This document shows positions 11,000-23,452 of a stretch of DNA of 64,000 nucleotides, piece after piece. Source of the stretch: Erpobdella octoculata (lineage: Eukaryota > Annelida > Clitellata > Hirudinida > Erpobdellidae); NCBI GenBank assembly GCA_963978895.1, contig OZ022241.1, forward strand, positions 6,824,653 through 6,888,652, read 5' to 3'. The notes beneath the pieces are model-generated. The model made no database searches and was not told where the DNA came from. It saw only the letters and a list, made by a program, of their open reading frames with translations. Each line of letters starts with the position of its first letter. The first letter of the stretch is position 1. The translations under genes and the position numbers were made by a program.

Positions 11000-11303
<304 letters not shown>

Positions 11304-11429
11304 TTTTAGGCAAACTCGATTGAAAAAAGTGGCGCACTTGGCTGAATCGATTTTATTTTTAATTTTTTCCAATACTCTAAATCGGTTTAAAAATAATTTA
11401 TTAACAAACACGAACTCCATAATCTTATA

Positions 11430-11473
11430 GGCTAATAGATCTATTTCGGCAATTTTTTGCCATCATCAGAGCC
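11430..11473 (-). ncRNA. Hammerhead-ribozyme-like motif of a Penelope-like element
   Basis: On the minus strand: stem I strand GGCT, core CTGATGA (11469-11463), stem II GGCAA/TTGCC with an AAAA loop, core GAAA (11447-11444), stem III ATAG/CTAT with a 2-nt loop, a cleavage triplet of the NUH type (ATT), then AGCC closing stem I. One unpaired T lies between the core and stem II. Penelope-like elements are known to carry minimal hammerheads. A Penelope GIY-YIG remnant on the same strand lies upstream (11650-12429). Not tested for folding or cleavage. Confidence 0.6.
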
Positions 11474-11649
11474 GTTTAACTTTTTTAAAATAAAATGCAG
11501 TGACTAAATGGTAAAAGATACAACTAATTGAAAGGAATTAAAATACAATTTAAATAAAATTTAAATTCATTATATACAAATGTAACAACATAAAAAATAT
11601 TTAAATTAAAATAATTATAATAATAACAGTAATAACTAAATAATTAAGA

Positions 11650-12429
11650 TCAGTTAGTAAAGCCTTTAACAACGGAATTACAGTCAACTTCAAGGACGTG
11701 ACTGGAAGAAGAATCACATACATTAACTATAACCTGTGAAACACAAACGTCTGGTACAAAACATTCATTCAACGAAGAAATACCTGAAGAAACATTGGCA
11801 CTATTAACATGCATATTTTTAACAGAAGTTGTAGATGAGTTAAAACATTTATTATTATTATTATTATTATTAGTTTTATTACTATTTAGAGAACCAAAAA
11901 GTTTAAGAGTTAAATCAAAAGAATACCATTGTTTATTAATTAAAGGCTTACATTTATTAATATTATTATTAGTTTTATTACTATTTAGAGAACCAAAAAG
12001 TTTAAGAGTTAAATCAAAAGAATACTATTGTTTATTAACTAAAGGCTTACATTTATTAATAGCTAAAGCTTCTTTTAATTTTAACCTAATGGGTTGATTT
12101 TCTTTCACTAGTATACTGGTGTTATCAATTAGAAATTTATGTGATGGTTTGATTGAGTGTTGTGTTGACATATGTTGGTATATGGCACCACTTTGACAAT
12201 GCATAGTCAATCTACGAGACAGAGTAGTTCTAGTATGACCAATGTAATTTTCCACCTGACCATGTGGAAACGGACACGAAAATTGGTACACTAGGTTGGT
12301 TTGTGCTACAGGGCTAGAAACATTATTTATACTATTTTTAATTAAAAGATTATGAGTTTTTCCATTGTTATAATAGATGTGTAACTTGAGTGTATTATCT
12401 TTATTTACAACCTTAATATCATCATACAC
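11650..12429 (-). pseudogene. Penelope-like element C-terminal end: GIY-YIG endonuclease and tail
   Basis: The minus-strand frame from 12429 holds a GIY-YIG-type block (LVYQFSCPFPHGQVENYIGH, then TLSRRLTMH), the order seen in the endonuclease of Penelope-like elements. The RT core is missing. After a TAG at about 12026 the same frame runs on to a TGA at 11650. The tail contains a tandem duplication of about 100 bp (about 11865-11960 and 11965-12060) in which the two units differ at that codon. A hammerhead-like motif follows 180 bp downstream. Confidence 0.75.
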
Positions 12430-12454
12430 AATGATAATAGTATATATATATATA

Positions 12455-12840
12455 TATACTAGCGGTTGCCCGCTTTGTCCGGGCTTTTTGGAGGTTTTTC
12501 TATCGTTTTTCTCTCACGCTCCCGTTTCCTTTCCCGCATGCTCTTACGCTCCCGTTTCCTTTCCCGCATGCTCTTACGCTCCCGGTCGCTTTCCCACTTT
12601 TCGACCACCTAGAGCTCAAAAACTTTCAGGAAAGCTTTATTCTAGATAAAAATACATGAGTTTAATGTTTCCGACATGAATTAGGCCTTAAATCAATTAA
12701 ATTAATCAAATTAAATTAATCAGACAGTTCAAGATACTCTGTTATATATATATACTAGCTGGGTTACCCGGCGTTGCCCGGGGAATTTAAAGGTTTTTTT
12801 ATCGTTTTTCTCTCTGGCTCCCGTTTCCTTAACCGCTCGT
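12455..12840. repeat. Dispersed repeats bounded by TA tracts
   Basis: Two related starts (ACTAGCGGTTGCCCGCTTTG and ACTAGCTGGGTTACCCGGCG) follow TATATA tracts. A 33-bp tandem unit (CTCCCGTTTCCTTTCCCGC) lies at about 12518-12590. Blocks at 12596-12720 recur at 14566-14690. The CCCGGCGTTGCCCGGG type of motif is common at TA-anchored repeats of many invertebrates. No coding content. Confidence 0.5.
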
Positions 12841-13565
12841 TTGCCCGGGCATCTTTGCATCTATTGAAACATTTATGCAGATACTTTTGATTTTTAATTA
12901 AAAGAAATACAACAAACACATACAGTCATTTTATTGCAAAGCTTTCTGATACACAATGTTTTTTGTTTTTCCATAAGGTGCATTAATAGTTATACTATTA
13001 TACTTAAAATACATTAATAGTTATATTGATATACTCACTCACAATAAATTTTTCGATTTTCTTGTCTGTAAGCACAAAATAATATCTGTTAGACTAAAAG
13101 TAGCACAAAATAATATCTGTTAGAGGTTAGAGTGGTTAGAGTGGTTAGACTGGTAGAGCGATAATGATAGCCTGACACACAACGACCGAAACAATTTACA
13201 ATTTAATATATACACAACAATAATTAACAATTAAATAATATAAAAATAGTAGCCTAAGTAAATAATATAAGAATAGTAGCCTAAGTTTTTAAATTACTTT
13301 GATTTCGAGAAACCGAGACGATAAACAGCGAATGTAAACAAAACATAGCTCTGATACTATAGCGAAAATATTTAAAAAAATTAATTTTCTAAAACATTCA
13401 AAAACATTTGGACGATATACAGTAATTAAAAAAATAATAGTATAGTATATAGTATATAGTATATTATATATTACTTTTGATATATTGATATAATTGATAT
13501 AAGTAAAATAATACTCACTTTTGATTTTGAGAAATCGCGACAACCAACAACGACGGAACAGAATT

Positions 13566-13735
13566 TTTTTTTTTTATGATAGTTTATAGTCCTTTACACC
13601 AAGTGTTTTAAGACTGAATTGGCTGTATATAGGAAGCACATAAGTACTTCCTGTCGTGGATCAAAGTTTGATCCTTTTAACTGTCCCTCCTCCTTTATCC
13701 AGGCTTGGGACTGGCTCGCAATTGGCGAGGCGGAG
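13566..13735 (-). mobile_element. SINE-like short retroposon, copy 1
   Basis: A unit of about 165 bp, in minus orientation here, that starts CCGCCTCGC(T/C)AATTGCGAG and ends in an A-rich tail. Copies on the + strand are at 40164, 42664, 53936 and 59121. No RNA polymerase III boxes were clearly recognised, so SINE status is inferred from length, tail and copy number. Confidence 0.6.
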
Positions 13736-13989
13736 TTGACGGAACAGAAGTCGAAAGCAACCCTAAGCTCGTTAAGCCGCGATATAATTGCATAGATAAA
13801 ATATTTCTAAAAATTAATTTTCTAAAATTGCATAGATAAAATATTTCTAAAAATTAATTTTCTAAAAACATTCAAAACAATTTTTTTAAATAAATGAGAT
13901 TATTTGTTAGGTGGTAAATGTTTATTATGTAAAATTTCGTGCAAATCCCTTCATTGGTTTTGGCGTTATTAATGAACATACGTTGCCTT

Positions 13990-14164
<175 letters not shown>

Positions 14165-14184
14165 TCAGCATCAGGATATATATA

Positions 14185-14383
14185 TATATAGTTCCCGCTC
14201 GCTCGCCGCTCCGCTCCGCTCATTTTGTGTCGGATTTCAAATTTTTTTTTCTATATTTGATTTCCCTTGACTCTCAAGGTTGTGTGAAAATTTCAATACG
14301 ATCGGATGAATGGTGTAGCAATGCATGAATAACATATATATACATACATACATACATACATACATACATGCATACAAACATTC

Positions 14384-14414
<31 letters not shown>

Positions 14415-14415
14415 C
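14185..14415 (+). repeat. Non-LTR-like tail followed by (CATA)n and (TA)n
   Basis: A GC-rich start (CGCTCGCCGCTCCGCTCCGC) leads to AATACGATCGGATGAATGG, a sequence style seen at 3' ends of RTE-type elements, then ATACATAC repeats. No open frame. The class is uncertain. Confidence 0.4.
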
Positions 14416-15761
14416 GAATAGTCTGAATTTTGCACCAAAATATAATAATAATAACTATTTTTTTTTATTAAATGCTTATATTTAACTTCACTCCTCTCTC
14501 TGTTTGTTTAGTTGTTTGTCATTTTGTTTGTCTGTGGCAATCAAATCTTAGAAACAAAATATCACTCACTTTTCGACCACCTAGAGATTTAAAACTTTCA
14601 TGAACGCTTTATTCTGGATGAAAATACATGAATTGAATTTTTCCGACATGAATTAGGCCTTAAATCAATTAAAATTATTTTAATCAATTTAATTAAGTTG
14701 TTTATGTATAAGTCGCCAGAGTTCCAAAATAATTAAACTGTACGGATGTTTATTTATAGGTCGCCAGAGGTCCAATATACAAGATTGAGCATAACGGTTG
14801 TTTTAGATTTAAAAGTTTTAGTTCGTTGACTCTGATAAAGAAGCAAATAAAAGCATTTTTTTAAATTTTATTTTTTATTTTTACTTGTTCGACGTATTTT
14901 TATCCATTTTCTTGTACCTCTCTTGAGGGAGAAAGAGAAAAAAAAAGGAAAGAGAGAGAGTACTGTGTTTGAAACAAAAATTGTATCTAAACATACTGCG
15001 TTAAAATCACGATTAACTATCGATTCAAATTTTAATCGTATGCGATTAAACGAATAAAAATTTTAATTGATTTTTTTTTTGTCACTAATATATTAAACAC
15101 TAATTTTCCGATTGATTACATAATTGTATATGTTTTTTCTAACTATTTTTCTCCTTTTTGTTTTTTTCTATCTTTCTCTTTTATTATTTGTTTTTTTCTC
15201 TTTACCTCTTTCATTTTTTTCTCTCTTTTTTCTTGTGCATTTTTTTCTTTTTTTAGTTTTTTTGGTTTTTTTATTAACCGTCATACAAATAGCAAAACAA
15301 TTGAGATTTTTTGGCCATAAAAAAAATTAAAATTACCCTATCTTTTATTCCTTTTTCAGATCAACTTCCTTATTAAATTTCTTTAAAACTGGTTCAGTGG
15401 TTTGAGTTTGTATAAAAGACAAACAAACCGACAAACAGACAGCAGACTGTTTTTTTTATAAATGTCTCCATAGATATACTCGGCCCACACAAAAAGATTA
15501 CCCAAACAAACTCACTCTAAAATGGGTTTAAATTCACAAATTTTAGAAGATCAAGGTCATGACGGCTAACTGCTAGTGAATAATAATACTAAAAATTATT
15601 TTGCATTTCATCGTCGGCCACACGTTGCCAGAGTTGTTGACAAAGAATTTGATGTGAGTGTCATACAACGTTATGGCCCTATATTAACGCCGTCAGGATC
15701 AATAAAAAGCTATCGTCGAAATTTCTGTTTCATTCTCAAACGTAGAACATTGAAAAAAGTT

Positions 15762-17277
15762 ATGTCGAAAGAAAAACTTATAAGAAAAAGTTATTTAGAT
15801 GAAAAGTTTCAAAAGAAACTGATTATTTTTATAGTTTCCATGTCATTTCTTTTAGATAGAATGGAAACTATCATACTAGTACCTTTGACAGCAATATTTT
15901 TAGAGGACTTTCAAATGCAAGATTCTGGTCCAATGTTAAAAAAAGATCAAAAATTTGAAACAGCCTCCAGCGAGCAAGAAAACTGTTCGTGTTACTCCGA
16001 TGAAATCATGGAAACTTTAAACGGAACATCAGCTCTGAGGTATTGCAGTTAAAAAGTAGAAATAACTTAACACTTACTTATTTTTTAATTTGTCAAACAG
16101 GCAAAATCAGTCAGATACATCAGGATTTAACCTACAGAAACTTCCTGCTAATGGATCAATGGATATACGCATTGGTTTACTTTTTGCAAGCAAGACTTTT
16201 GTTCAAGGTATTAGTGGACCACTGGCTGGTACAATCACTGATAAATTTGGCTTCAAATTGCCTCTTGTGTTTGCATTTTTAATGATTTCATCCATGTCGC
16301 TGGCATTTGGGCTTACTAGAAAATTTTCTCTGTTATTGGTAATTAGAAGTCTTATTGGCCTTGGTTCTTCACTAGCATATTCTTGTGGTTTGATGGTAAT
16401 TGCCATACGATTTGTAGATAGTGCTGAAAAATCAAGGGCAATGGGTATTGTTTTAGCTGTTTTAAATGCCGGTATTTACGTAACTCCACCATTTGGAGGT
16501 TTTCTTAGCAAGTACGTCGGGAGATCCATCCCCTTTTTTGTGTTTTCATTTATAGCCGCTGTTTGTTGCCTTCTGCTGGTGTTTTTTATTCCTTCTAATA
16601 ATTATGCTGTAACTGAAGAAAAATCCAAAGATGTAACTCCGTTCTATCGTCTTGTTTTAGATCCATATATAATGATTTGTAACGGTGCAATAGTCGTGAC
16701 TACCCTATTTTGGGCGTTTTTGGAGCCAACTTTAACAAGGTGGATGACCGAAACTATGAACGTCGATGAATTTCAAGCAGGCATAGTTTGGTTTCCTTCA
16801 CTTTTTTTACATTTCGGAGCTATTTGGTTAACTGTAAGACTTTACGAAAGCTATCCTCAGTATACTGGGTTCGTTATTATAATTGGTTTAGCCGTAGAAG
16901 GCATGAGCTCCTTATTGATATATTACTGCAAACAATTTGAGTTAATCATTTTGCCGTTGGCATTTTCAGCATTTGGATATGCTGTCACCGAAACAGCTAT
17001 AACGCCTTTATTGGCCCACCTAGTTGACCTTCGACATGCAAATGCATATGGAAGCGTTTATGCACTAATGGATATATCTTACTGCGTAGTTTTTGTTTTT
17101 GGATTTATATTAAGCGACATTTTGTATCAGAAAATTGGTTTCTTTTGGCTGAACGTGATTGTTTGTCTCACAAATTTTTTATATTCGCCTTTTTTAATTT
17201 TTCTTCTCAGAGTTTCTCCCAAATCTCCAAATTACGATAATCTTAGCAAAAATGCTGATAATGGGAACTCGTTGTGA
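15762..17277 (+). CDS. Vesicular amine/acetylcholine transporter-like protein (SLC18 family, MFS)
   Basis: Exon 1 is 15762-16039, the intron 16040-16100 (GT...AG, 61 bp) and exon 2 16101-17277, giving 484 residues. The ATG at 15762 was chosen because the frame upstream (open from 15570) has no better ATG and lacks family similarity. SLC18 features in order: TM1 with LLDRM (Asp in the substrate path), a luminal loop with Cys, IRIGLLFASK, GPLAGTITDKFG (MFS motif A), a TM4 region ending GLGSS, PPFGG (TM5), DPYIM, FLEPTL, then HLVDLRHANAYGSVYALMD with the TM11 Asp kept. The TM10 Asp-type position appears as Glu (VTETAITP). These proteins exchange vesicle protons for monoamines or acetylcholine in synaptic or secretory vesicles; the substrate here is unknown. 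Length is slightly short for the family. Confidence 0.85.
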
Positions 17278-19130
17278 GTTCTAAATTATAACTAAAAGAA
17301 TATTGTTTATTTAAAAAATTATGTCATTACTTTAACTTAGGAATTTTAAACTTAAAATCTTTATTTTCTATTCTTATAACAATCTATGTTTGGATTTAAG
17401 GTTATTACCTGTTCTTGCATCTCACAGGCTCTGACTGTGGGACTGCCTATCTTATGTCTTCTTTTTATTATTCAACTAGTTCGAGCACTTTTTTTTATCT
17501 TTGTTGCTGTTTGTTTTCATTCAAATTGTTTTCTAACTCTGTTTTGTTTATATTTTAATATCCCTTTGTTAACTTTCACTTGTCGGATGTCCTGGGATTT
17601 TGGGAAGATTTGTTATATAAACTCATCCACTTCCCGACTATCATTTTTTTAATATGCATAATTACTTATAATTTGAACATTTCAATAGTCTAAAACAAAA
17701 ATTATAAATCAATAGAATCTATTCTTTATTCTTTGAGACACGGCCTCGGATGAGTTTAGGACTTAAAAAGACGAGGTTTATGGAAGTGCATAGGCGATTC
17801 AGAAAGTAAAGAGGTTCATTATTAACCAAGATAGATGGATTTGAATAATTAAATCAGCTAATATTGACGGACTATAGGAGCATGGAGTGTCGTTTGAGTT
17901 GAATTTTAAAAATTATACAAAGTCTGTTAATCAATACTGCTAGTTGTTTTTTTCGCGACTTCTTCATCGTTGTTGTCGCTCTCGTCGTTCTCGTTTTCCG
18001 CCATATTTACTAGTTTAGCCTTGAGTTTGAACTTTGTAGAATTTTTTATTTTAGTTAACTCTTGTTGTTGGTTACGTTTAATAAAACTTTAGAAACCGAC
18101 TTCAAAGTCTTTTATAAAAAACCTCGGTCTAGACGACTACATCATCGTGACCATCATCTTTTTCATCGTCATAATCGGCGTCATCATGATCATCATCTTT
18201 TTTATCATCATAATTGGTGTCATCAAGAGCATCATCCTTTTTATCATCATCATCATCGTCGTCATAATATTCAACATCATTATCAAAATCCTAGTGTTCA
18301 ACTGCAGAAGAAATTTATCCTTGTTCTCCTTGGTAACGCAGCTGTAGCCATTTTATACTGCACCTACTTGTCATTCTCATCAGTTTTTTTTAGAAAACAC
18401 TAGTGTGTTATTGATTTCCTCGTTTAGTGTGATATTCTCAAACAACTAAGAGATGATCCGCGACAAAGTTGGTTTTACTCATCATGATAAATCTATCAAA
18501 TTGAAAAAAGAAGCAGACTTGTCATTAAAAAATGTTACAAAAAATGCGATGACGTTTGAGACACTTGAGTGAAACTTTAAAACAATCAACAAAAAGAACT
18601 CACCAAATGTAAATTGTATGAAAATTTCGAAATATTCATAAAACAATTCTTCAGAAAAGCTATGAAAACTGTTGCGAAATTCTTAAATTGACTTATCCAG
18701 TCAGAGAAACAATTTGTCACACTTGCTTGAGAAAGAAATATTCGACAATGTTTACTGGTCTCCAAAAAAAAATTGAAAATGTTCTTGAAATTAACATTTT
18801 GATCATGCCAATAAATAACTCTTGTAGTTTTGTGTGTATCGTGATGCTTATGGTGCACCTATGAAGCTTGAATTGGACACAGATTCAGATAATAATAACA
18901 TAGTTACATTACATCTAGCTAGAAAAGTTACGACAATACAATACAATACAAATATCTATAGCGCCTAGGGTTGTTACAGTTTTGAAAAAAAGATTCAGTT
19001 TCAGTAAACTGAATCTTTAAAGATTCAGTTTCAGTTACAGTTAGATTCAGTTTTTTTTTTTCAATTTTTTTAGGTAAACTACCAAGAAAAAAATTACTAT
19101 AAAAACACTTTGCAATACAGACATGTTTAA
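17278..19130. other. Intergenic sequence with a CAT-trinucleotide tract
   Basis: I see no gene. A degenerate ATC/CAT repeat lies at about 18125-18290. A Pro/Gln-free low-complexity zone and short AT-rich frames fill the rest. An inverted AGATTCAGTTTCAGT motif recurs at 18990-19055. Confidence 0.5.
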
Positions 19131-19139
19131 TAAATTTAT

Positions 19140-19508
19140 TTAGCTTAAAAATATCTTCTTGAATTTATAAAAGACTTCAGCTTCCAGTTTGTCGTCACCC
19201 AAATTATGCCAACATCTGCTAAAAGCAAAGCCTGTAATGGGTTGCGTAATTGTTCTACAAGTCAGAAGAGCTTTTTTTATTTTATTGATGTTTTGATCAA
19301 AATAATGGCAAGTTATTCCCATTTGGCCAATGAATAACATGGCCGAGACCATCTGTTGTGATTGACACAATGATAATTCAACAGATCGTTTTAATTCTTT
19401 TACTAATTCGGACACTTTTGTGGGTATATCGTGTCGGTTCGGCAAGGTTAGTAAACGACCTTCCGACAGAACTGCAAACATATTTTTAATAGAAGGTTCT
19501 TCGATCAA
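19140..19508 (-). pseudogene. hAT transposase fragment, central part
   Basis: A 122-residue frame with LTLPNRHDIPTKVSELVKEL, then a GITCHYFDQNINKIKKALL block. Both fit the region before and at the start of the hAT catalytic fold (the PSR...I..LY and TAHYID...L style blocks). Part of the catalytic stretch looks deleted. It lies head-to-head with a hAT C-terminal piece on the other strand. Confidence 0.5.
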
Positions 19509-19639
19509 AAAAATGGCAAACTGTTTGCAGCAAATGCTGAGCCTTTTTTAATGTCATTTTTGCGTTCTTTAACAACAAAACAGTTTTCAATTGTTGCCTG
19601 GTTTTTCAAATATGAAAAGAAGCAGCGCCTGTATCATTG

Positions 19640-19945
19640 CAACCGTCACAAAATTGTTTTGCAGTCCTACAAGCTAGACGACAAACAGAAAAATCCAGTG
19701 AAGACAAAGATGAAGTGGACAAGTACTTAGCTGACTCATCTTCGTCTTTAAATTCGTTAACTACCTTTCCAAGTATTCGTAAACTCTACGTTGAAATGAA
19801 TACTGGATTGCCGCAAGTGCTGCTGTGGAGCATTGGTTTTCGTTGAGTGGGCGGGTGTTTGCACCAATGCACTCAAGGATGAACAGCCAACACTTAGAAA
19901 TGATGGTTTTACTTCGTTTAGCGAAATGGTGACTGACTAACTGTA
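19640..19945 (+). pseudogene. hAT transposase C-terminal dimerisation fragment
   Basis: The first frame (19637-19846) ends NTGLPQ. After a frame change the sequence reads AAVEHWFSLSGRVFAP, then MNSQHLEMMVLLRLAKW, the conserved hAT C-terminal block. Frameshifted and without upstream parts. Confidence 0.7.
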
Positions 19946-20265
19946 TTTTTTATCATTGTGCAATAATGTCTGACTTGTTTTATTTTGAACTTTTCTCTAT
20001 TTTCATTTGTTTTTTTCACTTTTGTGCCATTGGATGTGTTTTTAAATTAATAGACTTTATTAAAATAAAAAATAAAATAATTGACGAAATGGTTTGGGAA
20101 GTATTGGTGGTTGATGTTTGGTAATACTAGCAATAATTTTTAAAGTTGGTATTGATATTGGTATTGTCAATACTTTTTCATATGCCTATTGGGATTGGTA
20201 TTGTCAATAAAATTGTTGAATATTGTTAACAACCCTGTGGACAGTCAATTCAGTTAGTACGATTT

Positions 20266-21119
20266 TAGGACTGTTCATAAAAGGACGATCTATCAAGGGA
20301 CTGTTCATCAAGGACTATTCATTAAGGGAATATTCATCAAAAGACTATTCATAAAAGGATTATTCATCAACGGATTATTCGTCAAGAGGATTATTCATCT
20401 AATGTATGGTCTTCAAGCGGACTATTCATCAAAAAAGTTAAAAAAATTGTTTAAAATGTTTTTTCAATCAAAATATGTTACCAAAATGTAGGGTAGTTTA
20501 TATTAAATTTACAGTGCTACTGTACTTGCATCCAAACACTTTATATTTTATAATAGAATAGTATTATGGTTTATCTATGGAGTCAAGATACATCACCTTC
20601 TGTCATCATTTTCGCCTTGCATTTAAAAACTTGATGCTTGCTACAGCGCCACTCTGTCTGTCCTTTAAAATTTTCAAGAATTCTTCAATATTCATAATTT
20701 AAATAAATAAGTGTCTTTTTACCGCACTTTGTAATTCTATACATGCGTGTTGCCATCACTATTTTTCAGATTATTGATATGTTTAAAATTTATTACAGAC
20801 TTTAAAATAATTAATCTTGTATTCTACTTTTTATCAAAGATAAAGAACCTTTTTTTAAAAATACATCAAACAATTTTCCACTGAAAATATCTTGAGTATA
20901 TATTGATAAAAGTTGTGAAAGTAGGAGTAGCTTAAAATTAAATATTTGATGAATAGTCCTCTTGATGAATAGACATTAGATGAACAGTCATTATGATGAA
21001 ACGTCCTTTTGATGTATAGTCTTTTGATGCATAGCCTCTTGATGAATAGTCTCTTGATAAATAGTCATTGATAAACAGTCCTTTGATGAATCGTCCTTTG
21101 ATGAAAAGTCCGCATACCC
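20266..21119. mobile_element. Fold-back element with sub-repeated inverted termini (copy 2, no LINE)
   Basis: The left arm 20270-20440 and right arm 20945-21117 are arrays of TTCATCAA-GGACTA units in opposite orientation. The right end reads GGACTTTTCATCAAAGGACG inward on the minus strand. The core matches copy 1 (3220-4745), with about 100 bp (about 20705-20805) in place of the LINE. Confidence 0.75.
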
Positions 21120-21720
21120 GTATATGAATATAACACGATAAAAAACTGTGCTACCAATATTAGATTAAAAAGGCACACAATCATTAGCACTTTTTTTTAA
21201 TTGTTATAAATTGTTGTCTAAAAAACATTTTTACGGTACATCACTGAATGTTTGCCACGAAGGCATTTAAATTAAAACACATTAAAAAAATATAAATTCA
21301 ATTAACTTATCTATTTACCAAACATTTTAAAAATCTAAGGTACGTTGTTTAGTTATTTTTTATACTTATGACTATTTTTATATTCAGTTATATATGAAAT
21401 TGCATTTGTACATCCTTTAAAATGTTGTTATCAATTAAAAGCAAGAAGTATACAACTTGACACAAAAAAAATAAACAATATAAAAACGTGGTGTTTTTAA
21501 GATTAATTTCAATAGGTTAATACATAATGTGTTGTTATCTTTTTTCCATTTTTACTAAATGTTTTAGATCTCCAGCTAATCTGAAAACTGGTTAAATTGA
21601 TTAAGAGATTTAGCTTAAACAGTTACCAAACAAGTGACGTTAAATAAAAAAATATAATAACAAAAAACACTATTTTTTGTTTTATGAAACTTGTATTAAT
21701 TGCAAAATAATTTCAATTTA
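21120..21720. other. AT-rich stretch without recognised features
   Basis: Nothing supported; simple AT-rich DNA. Confidence 0.4.
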
Positions 21721-22105
21721 AATGTTCATTATTTCACAAGTTTAATCGTTATCTAAATTTTATTATTCTCAAAATTAGGATGTTAAACAATAACTTCCAT
21801 GATGGAGTCATGAATCGAAATATTTGTACTAGTATAAACCGAACTTAACATTTTTAATACTTTGCTATGTTCATTAAAAAATAAAAAACAAATAAGTTAG
21901 TTAAAATATAAACAAAAATTAAAAATATTACAAATTTTGAAGAAATAAATAAGTTTCTATTAAAAAATTGCAATAATGAAAGTTGATTGAATTTAAATTA
22001 AATTAGAGAAAAAGTGTTTTATGTGTATATTTATAATTATTAAAACTTGAATAAAATAAAACTTTTTATTAAAATAACGTATTAAAGCATAAAACTAATT
22101 AAGAA

Positions 22106-22176
22106 TTATAATAACTTTAGAATGAAATTTTTTAGAACGTCAATAACGCAACCGTTTGGTTTGGGAAAAGGTTCAG
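22106..22176 (-). pseudogene. Orphan exon 4B of a lost peptide locus
   Basis: A CAG acceptor at 22177-22179 is followed by a frame starting in phase 1. It keeps the exon-4B pattern FPKPNGC, then VIDVL, and stops at 22106. A diverged UTR-like block lies at about 21775-21815. No exons 2B/3B of its own are seen before locus 2's UTR exon, so it is probably a remnant of a deleted gene copy. Confidence 0.6.
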
Positions 22177-22469
22177 CTGGAAAATTCATTAAAAATACAA
22201 AAAATCGTATTTTTACTCAACAATACGAAATAAAAAAATAAACTAAAATGCAATGTCAAGAAGGAAAAAAACTTAATTTCAAATTTCAGCTTGATTGGAT
22301 GACGGAAAGTTAGCTAAAATTTACTTTCAAGGTTTGCAAGCAAACGAGCAAGCAGACCCGCAATTTAATTAAAATTAAAAAATTAAAAAACACTCTTTTC
22401 TTGTAATTTTTTTAAATTTTTATTGTTTGCATAAAAGTTTAATTTAAATGTTCACAATTATAATCATCA

Positions 22470-22540
22470 TCAAAACTTTATTCTTCAAAATTTCAGGGTG
22501 ACAAGCAATGTTTTTCATGATGTAGTCCAGCAGGTTTCAA
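22470..22540 (-). other. Probable 3' UTR exon of locus 2, with AATAAAG
   Basis: The CAG acceptor is at 22541-22543. The block is alike in all loci. AATAAAG on the minus strand at 22482-22476 is a fitting polyadenylation signal. Confidence 0.55.
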
Positions 22541-22942
22541 CTGGTAAATATTTGAATTAAAATAGTTAAGTTAATATGGAGAATGATTAAAATATCTTTA
22601 ATATCTTTGATATTTTGCCATATTTGTGTTACAGCTTAATATATAAGATAAAAAAGTAAATTTATAAGTTTAATTACAAACCTATTATAAAAGTTACCAA
22701 AAAATTTAAATCAAAAATTAAAATTAATACAGATTTTGAAGCAAAAAGTCGAGTTTCTGTTTAAGTATACATTATCAAAATTTTTGGAATTCTAATTAAA
22801 TCAGCAATAAATTGTTTTATTGTACAATTACTATTATTATAATTATTATTAGAACTTAAATAAACAATTATGATATAATAAAAATCTTTTAGTAAAATTA
22901 AACATTATTACTGCATAACTGCGGCTTATGAACTATAATTGC

Positions 22943-23452
22943 TTACTGCTTTGGGAGATTTTTGAAGAAGTCAATAGTGCACTTGTCAACTTTGGGAAAA
23001 CCCTCAGCTGCAAAATGTATTACATTTAAAATGTATTTTTATTTTTTTCAACAAAAACAGCAAATTAATGCTTGTAAGAACGTAAATTATGAGTAACCCT
23101 ATTTCTGAAAGAAAGTATCATAGATTAATAATGGTTTGAAAAAACACATGTTTAAACCAAATACATTTAATGAATAACATAATCTCTTATATAAATTTAC
23201 CCAATCCTTCAAATCTGTCCTTATTATTATTATCTTTTTCAGCTGAAGCAAATTCTTCGCAGAATTCTTTTGCCTCTGTTTTAAAAACATTATAAAAAAT
23301 TATTTTTTCTGATCCGATAAATTTTTTTTATTATTTGCTATTCAATTATAAATAAATTATTCAATAATAATTATAATATTATTTGTTGTAAGTAATAAGA
23401 TTAATAAAATGTTTAATTCACATACCTTCAACAGTGTGCTTTTTTAACAGAG
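22943..23452 (-). CDS. Locus 2 cassette B: exons 2B-4B
   Basis: Exons 23452-23426 (27 nt), 23275-23201 (75 nt, one codon longer than the other loci) and 23007-22943 (65 nt, TAA). With the signal exon at 25009 they give about 76 residues. The Cys pair is present (KEFC and DKC). Exon 3B carries an Asn run (NNN). The C-terminus is LPKQ, not His-rich, so this copy is the most divergent B form. The GTAAGC that could act as donor begins two bases before the stop, unlike the other loci, where the donor touches the stop. Confidence 0.6.

Noticed and set aside
12377..12649. Frame with repeated APVSFPACSY
   Set aside because: Caused by a 33-bp tandem repeat in non-coding dispersed sequence.
15576..15761. 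N-terminal extension of the transporter
   Set aside because: The frame is open but starts from GTG, lacks family similarity, and a good ATG at 15762 precedes TM1.
16090..16282. Alternative start of the transporter in the intron (ATG at 16090)
   Set aside because: That ATG lies in the intron just before the AG acceptor; splicing from 16039 to 16101 joins the frames and restores TM1.
18062..18403. His-rich frame and overlapping Ile-rich frame
   Set aside because: Both derive from a CAT/ATC trinucleotide tract; no support as a gene.
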